From NCBI GenBank assembly GCA_949126835.1, contig OX421507.1:30449382-30513381 (forward strand): a stretch of 64,000 bases of DNA, read 5' to 3'. The DNA is from Anisus vortex (lineage: Eukaryota > Mollusca > Gastropoda > Planorbidae). This document shows, in pieces, positions 1 to 10,130 of this stretch (positions within the stretch are counted from its first letter, which is position 1; each line of letters starts with the position of its first letter). The notes below the pieces were generated by a model. That model was given only the letters and a program-made list of their open reading frames with translations, was not told the origin of the DNA and ran no database searches. Position numbers and translations under genes: made by a program.

Positions 1-192
1 TCGACATATAGATGGACATATTCAAGGAAAAATTTAATATTTTAAAGATCAATATAAAGAAATATCTTAATATCAAAGTTATTATTAATACCAAACTAAT
101 ACATTTTGGAAAAAAAATACAGCAAAGAAAGGACAGTTTTGCTTGTGAACATGATAATTTAAATTGAAGCAAATACCTTGAGCACTCTATGT

Positions 193-377
193 CAGGGATC
201 GGCAAACTACGTCTCGTGTGCCAGACTTGGCACGCAGAGCGATTTTATATGGCGCGCGGAAGATTCACAAAATTATAATTCAAGTCTCTTCTAAAATAAA
301 TTGGTGGGGCAGGCTGGCATTTAGGGTTAGGGTTAGGGTTATGGCACAATATTATCAAAATGTTACCGACCCATATT
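193..377. mobile_element. Degraded hAT-type MITE
   Basis: Starts cagggatcggcaaac and ends near gttaccgaccc, matching the ends of the intact MITE at 32,039-32,238, including the internal gtggcacgcagag-like and ggcgcgcg stretches. The right end is eroded and no clear TSD remains. Three ttaggg units sit inside at about 318-340. Confidence 0.55.
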
Positions 378-447
378 CGGGTGCTGTAGAGATAAAATGG
401 GTTAGAAGGAGCGTCTATAGCCTACTGTATAAGATATTTTGAATATT

Positions 448-740
448 AAGAGGCCGGCTGGTCCTGCGGTTAGTTCACGGGATCGTCAACCGACACGTCG
501 CGGGTTCTAACCCTGCCACCAACCGATCCCTGCCGCCCTGCAGGAGTTTCGGGCCTAGAGGGCGTAATAATCTTCTATCTAGAAGGAAAGTCTGTAAAAC
601 GTATAAGTCATAAGATACGTTAGAAGTAGCGTCTGTAATATATAAGATAAGTGAGAAGGAGCGTCTGTAATGTAGGCTATAAGATAAGATAGATTAGAAG
701 GAGCGTCTGTAATATATAAGATAAGACAGGTTAGAAGGAG
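448..740 (+). repeat. tRNA-like SINE head followed by LINE-tail-like repeats
   Basis: Positions 455-525 resemble a tRNA-derived head (ggttagttcacggg, then B-box-like gggttctaaccc). From about 560 the sequence repeats versions of ttagaaggagcgtctgtaatatataagataag, the tail of the LINE family also seen at 2.8, 15.2, 22.1, 37.4 and 49.1 kb. No functional tRNA fold is evident. Confidence 0.5.
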
Positions 741-1694
741 TAAGATAATCAAGATAGTGTGTGGTGTTTTGAAGGGAATTTGTCAGCATTCACTTGTTTT
801 TATGTAACAGTTCGTCTGTTGAAGAGAGGGAGAGGAGGGCTGGGTATTATGTAATCAAATTGAGTGATGAGTTGTACTACACGGAATCGGGTGCCAGAGT
901 GAGGGGGCGGGGGCTGCGAGGTCGCCTTTGAACTGGCCTGAAGGTAACAATGTACTCACGGTTACTAAGATACGTGAAATTTTTCATCCGCAGCCTCGGC
1001 CGAAATACCTGGCAGGTAAGACAACTAGCGTGCTGTAAGGAAATGAGTGAATATTAGGCCAACAGCTACCATCTTGTCATGCTTAGGACTAGTACCGGTG
1101 GTGGTGTGGGGGCGGGGCGGGGAGAAGAGAGAGTAGGGGGCATTCTGGTGGTGTTGTTTTTCGGAGGAAAGATTTGATCAAGCAAATAATTCTTTCCGCG
1201 ACCTTTAGCGTTTAAGAGCATGTGCATATTAACCCAACTGTATAGAATTAGATCACGGCGTGGCATGGGATTGTGTATCCAGTACAAAGCCCAATTTTTA
1301 CTGTCATCTTTTTCACATCATGGGTGCAAGAATTGGGTTCTTCTTGGAAATGTGTACACCAAATTATGTATAGCCTACGTGTACGGTCTGAGTTCGATTC
1401 TTTATTTACTTTTCGCTGACTAATTTGCTGTGTTATAACTGGGCGACATATTTGTGGGGTTTTATAACATATTAACTGTCTTATCACTGGGCCACGTATT
1501 TGTGGTGTTCTATTAACGCCATTGTCAGAAGTCTGTAATAACTTATTCCGATAGTGAACTTGGGATCCAGCCCTTTTTTCTCTACAATGTATTGAACGCA
1601 AAAATAGAAAAGTACAAGAAACATATTCTAATTCTATTTGTAAAATCATTTTTATTCTCGGGTAACATCTAATTAGCATGGTGATCCTATTGTA
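741..1694. other. No gene seen
   Basis: Single-copy-looking sequence with no coding similarity I recognise. Short open frames on both strands lack family resemblance. Confidence 0.6.
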
Positions 1695-1790
1695 GGACCG
1701 GCTGAATTGAAGCAGAAGGGCCGGCTGAATTGAAGCAGAAGGACCGGCTGAATTGAAGCAGAAGGACCGGCTGAATTGAAGCAGAAGGAC
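1695..1790. repeat. 23-bp tandem repeat, 4 copies
   Basis: Unit ggaccggctgaattgaagca plus gaa, repeated with one variant (gggcc). Confidence 0.9.
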
Positions 1791-2173
1791 CTGCGTAGCA
1801 AAAGATACAAAAAGGTTTTGTCTTTACGCCAGTGCTTGATAGACGCTAAACTTTGAAGAGGCTGGTGACATGTGTTAAGTATGTTTTCAATCAGATAAAA
1901 TTACATAAGTTGGCCTTATTGATCTAAACAAATGGAAATTTGACTTTAATAGAAATCAATTTGTCGCTTGCATTATTTTTCAAATTTAAAACAAAATAAC
2001 AAGTCAAAGCAAACTTTTGGTAAAAGTTCTAGCAAATAAATTTTTGTTTTTAATCTTAGACCAATGACTTGTTAGACTAGATGAGTAACCGGAAGTAATG
2101 TTCAGGCGCCACCAAACACTGGAGTTAGCAGACGATCGATAAAATCCTTTCATATCTCTTTAATTAGATCTTT
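1791..2173. other. No gene seen
   Basis: AT-rich sequence without recognisable coding or repeat structure. Confidence 0.6.
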
Positions 2174-2331
2174 ATTATCTTGTAGCACTAACGGTAACCC
2201 ATCAATGTTTAGTTTATATTGTAGTACTAACGGTAACCCATCAATGTTTAGTTTATATTGTAGTACTAACTGTAACCCATCAATGTTTAGTTTATCTTGT
2301 AGCACTAACAGAATAACTCATCAATGTTTAG
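2174..2331. repeat. About 39-bp tandem repeat, 4 copies
   Basis: Unit contains tagtactaacggtaaccca and tcaatgtttagttt; the last copy has a short indel. Confidence 0.9.
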
Positions 2332-2553
2332 TTTCAACCTATGAAATAATATTTTAAAACAAGATACTTAAAGACATTTCCTGCCTAAATCTATTTTTTC
2401 TTTCTCAATTCACTTACATTTTTGAACTATTGTAAATTAATGAAGTATATCAGACGACATATTTTTTCTTACAATTTTATTTCAAATTTAACAAAGTTAG
2501 CTTCATAAAGAGAGGCAAAGAAGGAATACATTTACTTCAAAGTTCAAAGTTCA

Positions 2554-2855
2554 ATGACAGCTACACAACCAAAAATTGACTTGACACAGAAATATCTTCA
2601 GGAATTCATGAATATTTTTATTCCAATCAATTCCATTGTCTCTTTTGTGGTATGTAGACTGACTATGTACTTTTTCTTCCCGAGTGGCATTCATGCATGG
2701 AATGGATTGCCTGAACAAACTAGAAGCACCAGTAACTTAACATTATTTAAGACACTAATCAAATGCAGGACTAGACTCAGACTATGGATGACTGTAGGAC
2801 GCAGTAATCTTCTTTATAGAAGGAGCGTCTTTAATATGTAAGATAAGATCTTTTC
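2554..2855 (+). pseudogene. LINE ORF2 3' end fragment
   Basis: The reading frame contains [17 protein letters not shown] and [11 protein letters not shown], the C-terminal signature of non-LTR retrotransposon ORF2 (FF.R....WN.LP...). It is followed by the family tail (ggacgcagtaatcttcttta, gaaggagcgtcttt, aagataag). A truncated 3' fragment without any RT domain. Confidence 0.75.
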
Positions 2856-2964
2856 AAGAACATCTTTTGATCTTTTATTCCGATAAATTTCATTGTTTCT
2901 TTTATTGTATGCCATAATCTGATAATACTACATACATGTTCAAACCTTGTCAAGCTGTTTTGTA

Positions 2965-3045
2965 AGTGACGCTGTTCACTACTTTTCTACGATGGGATTG
3001 CGGCTGCTGTTCACTACTTTTCTACGATGGGATTACGGCTAATTT
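2965..3045. repeat. Short tandem duplication
   Basis: ctgttcactacttttctacg plus atgggatt(g/a)cggct occurs twice in tandem. Confidence 0.85.
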
Positions 3046-3084
3046 AACGGTCAGAGATTATTATCCTCTATTGCTCGATGAAAA

Positions 3085-3229
3085 GGACACGGTGGACGAG
3101 TGTAAGCGCGTTCGACTGGCGTAGCAAAGGTCCTGGGATCGAATCCTGGTTTTATTTCCTGGTTCTGGAGGATGTCCCTGATTTTACTCAGCTCTGACAT
3201 TAGTCAGGCGGCTGTGCATTGTGGTGGCC
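3085..3229 (+). mobile_element. SINE, 5' half (split by LTR element)
   Basis: tRNA-derived head: gcgcgttcgactggcgtagc, then the B-box-like ggatcgaatcc, then the body gtccctgattttactcagctctgac. It stops at the target site tggcc where the LTR element begins, and the rest resumes at 8313. Other copies: 20.4, 23.0-23.3, 24.4, 42.2, 57.4 kb. Confidence 0.85.
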
Positions 3230-4186
3230 TGTAGCGTGGCGGGCACTCTACGTGGTTGTTTGGCTCGTGTAGAGGCTGATTATTGGGATGTCACAGTGAA
3301 GTTTGGGCCTTAGAATTATTTATATTTTAGTCCGTTATCCCGCTTGGCTGGCGGGTGCTGTAAGCCTACTGAATAGGGTAATTTTTACTACTATATGACA
3401 CGAGTGCTAATATGTGAGCAGACACAAGAACAATGATTGATTCAATGCTGGGATGAGTTTCAAATACTGTTTATTTAGGCATAAACGATAGATAGCAGAA
3501 GTTAATCCACAACACAAATTTACAGTGTAAACAGTATATATTTGGATCGACCGAAGACAGGACTGTTTCGTTCCTTGTCTAAGGCCCCAATACCCGTTTC
3601 TTATTTCTATCTTAAACCAAGAAGTGCCCTCTGTGGGGTAGGGGCAATGGGGAGGGGGAGAAGAGGGCGGTCGGGGGAGGGATACAAAAGCTCTTTGATA
3701 CCGTACATCCCGACGAGGGCTGTTGCGTATGTGTCAGTTTACGGGGGAAGAGTTTGGGGGAGGGGTTTCTCTGGCCACCTGGGCCGACTGTAATAGATTT
3801 CGCATGTAGACGCAATTTGCTTAACTTGACCAGTGGTCAGTAGCCGAGAGGGGATCAAAGGGAGGGCTTGGCGAGGGTGGGGGGGGGGTTTAGCCTGTAC
3901 ATACAAGGGGAGTGTAAACATGTTAAATATATACAAGGGCAGATAACTAAGCTTGTATAATAATATAAGGAATATATATTGATGCATGTACAACAGTTAT
4001 AGAAGAGAGTAAGTACATTCATATATACAAAATAAAGATACAAGATACAAATACAGTCACACATTCTTCATTCATTGGTGAGCACCGCAATGAGCCAGGA
4101 TTAATTGTAGTTTATAGGTTGGAGCCATAGTGAGTAAGTGCCATGGCACCAGGCTGAGCGCTGGCGCTTCTAGTGAGTTTACCACA
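3230..4186 (-). repeat. 3' LTR of the retrotransposon
   Basis: 957 bp, beginning tgtagcgtggcgggc and ending gtgagtttaccaca on the plus strand. Same length as the partner LTR. It contains a G-run (3880-3891). Confidence 0.93.
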
Positions 4187-4301
4187 CCATCCCCCCTTTT
4201 ACGAGACAATTAGTCAGGCGTGCAATTGTCTGTTTTACTATAAACTTACGGTACTAATCCTAAGCTAGGCGAACCCAACGAGAGAGAAGTATGTCTATTG
4301 T

Positions 4302-6578
4302 CTATTTGCTACCAGTCCTGTTATTTCTGTTCCATGTCCTTTTGAAGGGTCCCCCGAGGTCTATGGGGACCCCTTGAAATGGAGTTCCCCCTTTGGGCTG
4401 CCGTGATAACGGTACGGGTGGGGTGTAGTAGTTCCGTGACGTGAGTTTGCACAGGTGGCGGTTTACTCCCACATGCATGCCTGGCCAGAAGTAATAATGT
4501 TTTATCTTACTGAGAGTGGCATTCTGGCCCCGACGACTCCACCCGACGGAGTCATAAGCGGCCTCTATCACTTGCTTACGGTAGGGGGAGGGGACTACTA
4601 ATTGATTTCTTATTGTCCCATCTGGTAGGGGCACCTGGCGGTATAACAGCTGTCCCTTGAGTGAGTAGTGGCCTGCTGATCTTGGTTTCCCTTGATAGGT
4701 CTTTGCTTCGTTTAGCAGCCTTTTTAGGGTAGGGTCCTCCTGTTGTGCCTTCAGGAATTCTTGATGGGACGGGTTTAAGGTCGACTGGGTGGCGTTAGGT
4801 TCGGGGTGTGTCCGGGCGGCCACCGACGCGTGGGGAGGTGGGGATCCATAGTGACATGGGGTAAAGCACTTCTTGCCTAGAATGACATCATACGGCAGGT
4901 CTTCTCGCACTGCTAATGTCGCTAACCCGGTAAATTGGGCTGATTCAATGTGCACTAATGCCGTGGGGAGCGTTTCCACGTGGCCCCATATGCTCTGAAT
5001 TCGGACAGTGTCCCCGGTGAAATCGGAGTCGCGGATATATGCCCGTTTGGCTATGCCTTCTGACTCACAGCCCGTGTCGAACAAATATGAGGCGAGCTGG
5101 TTATTGATTTTTAGTTTCTCCGTAGAGTTGCTATGGGTCCGGTTCAAGGGCCCGGAGCCTGGGGCGCCACCTGGGTAAATCGCGGCGGCGAAACCCAGTA
5201 GGGCGGGCTGACGGGTGTTTGGTTCTCTTCGCGGCCGCTCTTGGCTTACCGTTCGAGGGGGTGTAGGGTGGCGCCCGTCTTCGTACGTAACGGGGCGCCC
5301 TAAGTGCTCGGCGTACTCAGGTGTAAAGTAGCGGGGGTAGGGCGTTTCTGCCTCTTGCTCCGACAGACCGTTAGTAGAGTCTTGTCCCGAATGCATGGTA
5401 GGTGTCAGAGCACAGAACGCTCCTGCGGGGAAGAAAGGGGTGGGGCCGCCTCTGGTTTTCTCGTGAGCCGACGGATTTGTGGGCCCAGTGGGACGGGGTT
5501 CTCCACGTAGATTTTGGGGCCGATGTTGGCCGAAATGGGGCGAGCGTTGCTGGGGAGCGGGGGGGCCTTTTGGAGTTTTGTGCCTGTACGCCTCCTCTTT
5601 GTTTTTCTCCTGCCTATGGTGATGTGGGTGAGAGGGGGGGTTGGCAAACTCATCCTTGTGGGCCAACATATATCGATCGGCGGCCACGATAACCTCGTTT
5701 AGTCCCTCTAAACCCCATTCGGCTAAGAACGTTTTAACGGTTCTGGGCATGAGGGACTGTAACTGCTCTGAAAGAATCAGATCAATTAAGCCTTCATATG
5801 TCCTATCCTGATTTGCTAATTCAATCCATTTGTTAAGGTATTTCCATAGCCTGTCTACCAGCTCTCTGATTGACTCCCCCTCTTCTAGTCTGGCTGACCT
5901 GAACATACTCTGAAACGCCCGTGCGTTTAACTCAAATTTGTTAAGCAGGGCATTTTTTAGTTGTATATATGGGTCCTGATCGGAGGGGCTTAGTTTAGCG
6001 TAGACCTCGTAGGTGTCTCCCCTGAGGGTGTGTACTAGGTTCCTGCACCAGGACTCGCGAGGCACGTCGTGGTACGCCATAGCCTCCTCAAAACGTGTGA
6101 GGTAGGTATCGAATTGTTCTTGATTTGGTAAGAAGGTGTCAGTCCAGACGGGCACATGGCGCCCGTTAGCAAAACCGCTATGAAGGGAGCCGGGTGGGGA
6201 AAGGGGTGGGTCGTCTAATTGCCTGTTTCTACCAGCAATTTCTGCTAGTCTAATCTCTTTGTCTGTCTCTAGTTTTTTTATTTCTAGCTCTGCCTGTCTA
6301 GTTTCTCTCTCCCTCTCTAGCTCTGCCTGTCTAATTTCTCTCTCTTTCTCTGCCTGTCTAGTTTTCTCTCTATCTTCTAGTTCTAATTCTAGTTTCTTCA
6401 AGTCGTCCTGTCGACGTTTTTCCTCTATCTCTAATTCTCTATCCCTTCTCTCTCGCTCTAGTTCCCTATCCCTTCTCTCTAACTGCTCTTGGACGTATTT
6501 ATACACCTCGTCCCCTTGGAGATTCAGTGCTATCGCTTCTTCCCTAATGGCCTTACGAAAGTTAACCAGCTCTGCCAT
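4302..6578 (-). CDS. Gag-protease-integrase fragment polyprotein of LTR element
   Basis: 758 residues. Residues 1-125 are Glu/Arg-rich and probably a coiled coil. Residues about 145-310 form a SCAN-like gag capsid domain (FLPNQEQFDTYLTRFEEAM, then SWCRNLVHTLRGDTY). Residues 310-480 are Pro/His-rich with no CCHC zinc knuckle. The protease active site is YLFDTGCES at 498-506, with VILGKK at about 565. Residues 605-745 resemble the integrase N-terminus (LLYRQ, HYYFWPGM, PFQGVPIDLGGPF), but the HHCC zinc ligands are eroded and the frame stops before the catalytic core. No RT lies between protease and integrase. SCAN-like capsids and a PR-IN-RT order are known from Gmr1-like Ty3/gypsy elements, which would explain the order plus a downstream deletion. 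The start codon is the first Met of the open frame. Confidence 0.85.
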   Translation of the reverse strand: MAELVNFRKAIREEAIALNLQGDEVYKYVQEQLERRDRELERERRDRELEIEEKRRQDDLKKLELELEDREKTRQAEKEREIRQAELERERETRQAELEIKKLETDKEIRLAEIAGRNRQLDDPPLSPPGSLHSGFANGRHVPVWTDTFLPNQEQFDTYLTRFEEAMAYHDVPRESWCRNLVHTLRGDTYEVYAKLSPSDQDPYIQLKNALLNKFELNARAFQSMFRSARLEEGESIRELVDRLWKYLNKWIELANQDRTYEGLIDLILSEQLQSLMPRTVKTFLAEWGLEGLNEVIVAADRYMLAHKDEFANPPSHPHHHRQEKNKEEAYRHKTPKGPPAPQQRSPHFGQHRPQNLRGEPRPTGPTNPSAHEKTRGGPTPFFPAGAFCALTPTMHSGQDSTNGLSEQEAETPYPRYFTPEYAEHLGRPVTYEDGRHPTPPRTVSQERPRREPNTRQPALLGFAAAIYPGGAPGSGPLNRTHSNSTEKLKINNQLASYLFDTGCESEGIAKRAYIRDSDFTGDTVRIQSIWGHVETLPTALVHIESAQFTGLATLAVREDLPYDVILGKKCFTPCHYGSPPPHASVAARTHPEPNATQSTLNPSHQEFLKAQQEDPTLKRLLNEAKTYQGKPRSAGHYSLKGQLLYRQVPLPDGTIRNQLVVPSPYRKQVIEAAYDSVGWSRRGQNATLSKIKHYYFWPGMHVGVNRHLCKLTSRNYYTPPVPLSRQPKGGTPFQGVPIDLGGPFKRTWNRNNRTGSK

Positions 6579-7350
6579 GGTATGCTGTGGCGCTAAATGG
6601 CTCCTAACCTAAACTGTCCCTTAATCCAGACAAAAAGCGGTACTCACCAGGTTTATTTCTCAGTCTTCCACACACTCGCACTCTTGTCCCTCGTTGCGTT
6701 GTCGACTGGGGTGACGACACTGGTCTCGTTGATTGGTGTTGATGGTAGAGCGGCCTATAGCGCACTGGTTAATCCGAGTGAATAGAAGTTCGAGTGCTAA
6801 TGAATGTTATTGTTTATTTTTGCGCTAGGCACTAACGACACAGGGGTGTGTCTGGTACACTGGTAATCTGGAACGCTGGAACAAGGCGTCTTGAAGCGGC
6901 TAAGGGCGAGCGTTGCCCCGTCGCTAGCTTTTGCTAGCGATGTACGGTAGCCAGGCACTGGAACACTGGAACAGGTAGCAAAATAGTCTACTGGAGCAGG
7001 CGACACCGAGTGTCGGAGCTGTGATGGCCCAGGAGCAGGTGACGGAAACGTCGGAGTGGTGGTAGCGCAGGAGCAGGTGACGGAACGTCAGAGCGGTGAT
7101 GGCGCAGGAGCGGGTGACCGATTGTCAGGTCTATGGTTGCGCAGGAGCAGGTGACCAAGTGTCAGAGCTGTAATGGCGAAAGAGCAGATAATATCGAGTG
7201 TCGAATTCTGTACTGTGGTAGCGGTGTCCTGTTGGAATTTCAGCAAACGGAGTGAGCCCCCATCTAAGGGTGCCAAGTTCAATGTGATGACAATAGGCCC
7301 AGGCCTGCAGGGTGTTTGCAGAGTTTCTGATCCCGGACGAGGTCCTCAGG
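6579..7350 (-). other. LTR element leader region
   Basis: About 770 nt between the 5' LTR and the gag start. From 7000 to 7180 it holds 4-5 degenerate copies of a 40-odd-bp unit with gcaggagcaggtgac. No conserved coding sequence is seen. Confidence 0.7.
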
Positions 7351-8307
7351 TGTAGCGTGGCGGGCACTCTACGTGGTTGTTTGGCTCGTGTAGAGGCTGA
7401 TTATTGGGATGTCACAGTGAAGTTTGGGCCTTAGAATTATTTATATTTTAGTCCGTTATCCCGCTTGGCTGGCGGGTGCTGTAAGCCTACTGAATAGGGT
7501 AATTTTTACTACTATATGACACGAGTGCTAATATGTGAGCAGACACAAGAACAATGATTGATTCAATGCTGGGATGAGTTTCAAATACTGTTTATTTAGG
7601 CATAAACGATAGATAGCAGAAGTTAATCCACAACACAAATTTACAGTGTAAACAGTATATATTTGGATCGACCGAAGACAGGACTGTTTCGTTCCTTGTC
7701 TAAGGCCCCAATACCCGTTTCTTATTTCTATCTTAAACCAAGAAGTGCCCTCTGTGGGGTAGGGGCAATGGGGAGGGGGAGAAGAGGGCGGTCGGGGGAG
7801 GGATACAAAAGCTCTTTGATACCGTACATCCCGACGAGGGCTGTTGCGTATGTGTCAGTTTACGGGGGAAGAGTTTGGGGGAGGGGTTTCTCTGGCCACC
7901 TGGGCCGACTGTAATAGATTTCGCATGTAGACGCAATTTGCTTAACTTGACCAGTGGTCAGTAGCCGAGAGGGGATCAAAGGGAGGGCTTGGCGAGGGTG
8001 GGGGGGGGGTTTAGCCTGTACATACAAGGGGAGTGTAAACATGTTAAATATATACAAGGGCAGATAACTAAGCTTGTATAATAATATAAGGAATATATAT
8101 TGATGCATGTACAACAGTTATAGAAGAGAGTAAGTACATTCATATATACAAAATAAAGATACAAGATACAAATACAGTCACACATTCTTCATTCATTGGT
8201 GAGCACCGCAATGAGCCAGGATTAATTGTAGTTTATAGGTTGGAGCCATAGTGAGTAAGTGCCATGGCACCAGGCTGAGCGCTGGCGCTTCTAGTGAGTT
8301 TACCACA
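7351..8307 (-). repeat. 5' LTR of the retrotransposon
   Basis: 957 bp, same termini and same internal open frames as the other LTR. It would carry the promoter of the element, which is transcribed leftward. Confidence 0.93.
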
Positions 8308-8312
8308 TGGCC

Positions 8313-8415
8313 GCACAAGCTTTTAGTATGCCAGAAACTGGTGAACGCTGCTTCACAGGCCCAATGGATCGAATTGGCCAGACGTGATTTTTTTATTTAC
8401 TTTTACTTTAACGTA
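8313..8415 (+). mobile_element. SINE, 3' half (split by LTR element)
   Basis: Continues the SINE broken at 3229: cttttagtatgccagaaact, ggtgaacgctgcttcac, ccaatggatcgaattggcc, then a tttacttttacttta tail. The same order occurs uninterrupted at 24,378-24,620. Confidence 0.85.
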
Positions 8416-8439
8416 AGCCTGTGTTACTAATTACAATAA

Positions 8440-10130
8440 GTTACACATATGTTACGTAGATACAAACCTTTGTTACACACATACACATCTATGTTACAAA
8501 TACACATCTATGTTACACACATATACTTCTATGTTCCAAACATACACATCTATGTTATACACATACACATCTATGTTACACACATACACTTTTATGTTAC
8601 ACATATACACTTCTATGTTACACACATACACACCTATGTTACACACATACACACCTATGTTACACACATACATACCTATGTTACACACATACACATCTAT
8701 GTTACACACATACACACCTATTTCACACACATACACACCTATGTTACACACATACACACCTATGTTACACACATACACATCTATGTTACACACATACACA
8801 CCTATTTCACACACATACACACCTATGTTACACACATACACACCTATGTTACACACATACACACCTATATTACACCCATACACACCTATGTTACAAACAT
8901 ACACCCCTATGTTACACACATATACACCAATGTTACAAATACACATCTATGTTACACACATACACTTCTATGTTACACACATACACATCTATGTTACACA
9001 CATACTTTTCTATGTTACACACATACACACCTATGTTACACACAAACACACCTATGTTACACACATACACACCTATGTTACACACATACACACCTATGTT
9101 ACACACATACACACCTATGTTACACACAAACACACCTATTTTACACACATACACAACTATGTTACACACATACACACCTATTTCTCACACATACACACCT
9201 ATGTTACACACATACACACCTATGTTACACACATACACATCTATGTTACACACATACACACCTATTTCACACACATACACACCTATGTTACACACATACA
9301 CACCTATGTTACACACATACACACCTATATTACACCCATACACACCTATGTTACAAACATACACCCCTATGTTACACACATATACACCTATGTTACAAAT
9401 ACACATCTATGTTACACACATACACTTCTATGTTACACACATACACATCTATGTCACACACATACTTTTCTATGTTACACACATACACACCTATGTTACA
9501 CACAAACACACCTATGTTACACACATACACACCTATGTTACACACATACACACCTATGTTACACACATACACACCTATGTTACACACATACACACCTATG
9601 TTACACACATACACACCTATGTTACACACATACACACCTATGTTACACACAAACACACCTATTTTACACACATACACACCTATGTTACACATATACACAC
9701 CAATGTTACACACATACACAACTATGTTACACACATACACACCTATGTTACACACGTACACACCTATGTTACACACGTACACAACTATGTTACACACATA
9801 CACACCTATGTTACACACATACATACCTATGTTACACACATACACACCTATGTTACACACATACACATCTATGTTACACACATACACACCTATGTTACAC
9901 ACATACACACCTATGTTACACACATACACACCTATGTTACACACATACACACCTATGTTACACACATACACACCTATGTTACACACATACACACCTATGT
10001 TACACACAAACACACCTATTTTACACACATACACACCTATGTTACACACATACACACCAATGTTACACACATACACACCTATGTTACACACATACACACC
10101 TATGTTGCACACATACACACCTATGTTACA
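8440..10130. repeat. 21-bp minisatellite, about 80 copies, with higher-order units
   Basis: Unit tatgttacacacatacacacc. Because 21 is a multiple of 3, long open frames run through several frames on both strands (YTPMLHT, HIHTYVT, VYVCNIG repeats); these are not genes. Landmark variants (tgttacaaatacacatct) recur at about 8491, 8931 and 9391, showing higher-order duplication of roughly 450 bp. Confidence 0.97.

Larger units (their letters stand above)
3230..8307 (-). mobile_element. Ty3/gypsy-type LTR retrotransposon, non-autonomous
   Basis: Complete ends: two direct LTRs of 957 bp (3230-4186 and 7351-8307) starting TG and ending CA, with a 5-bp target duplication tggcc at 3225-3229 and 8308-8312. 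A purine tract (aaaaggggggatgg, minus strand) abuts the 3' LTR at 4187-4200. I saw no differences between the LTRs in the stretches compared, so the insertion is young. The internal ORF has gag, protease and part of integrase, but no reverse transcriptase or RNase H. I recognise no tRNA primer-binding site next to the 5' LTR. Confidence 0.93.

Noticed and set aside
3542..3793. 83-codon gene occurring twice (also 7663-7914)
   Set aside because: Lies in the two identical LTRs; no protein similarity.
5304..5702. Plus-strand open frames in the LTR element
   Set aside because: Shadows of the minus-strand gag-protease frame.
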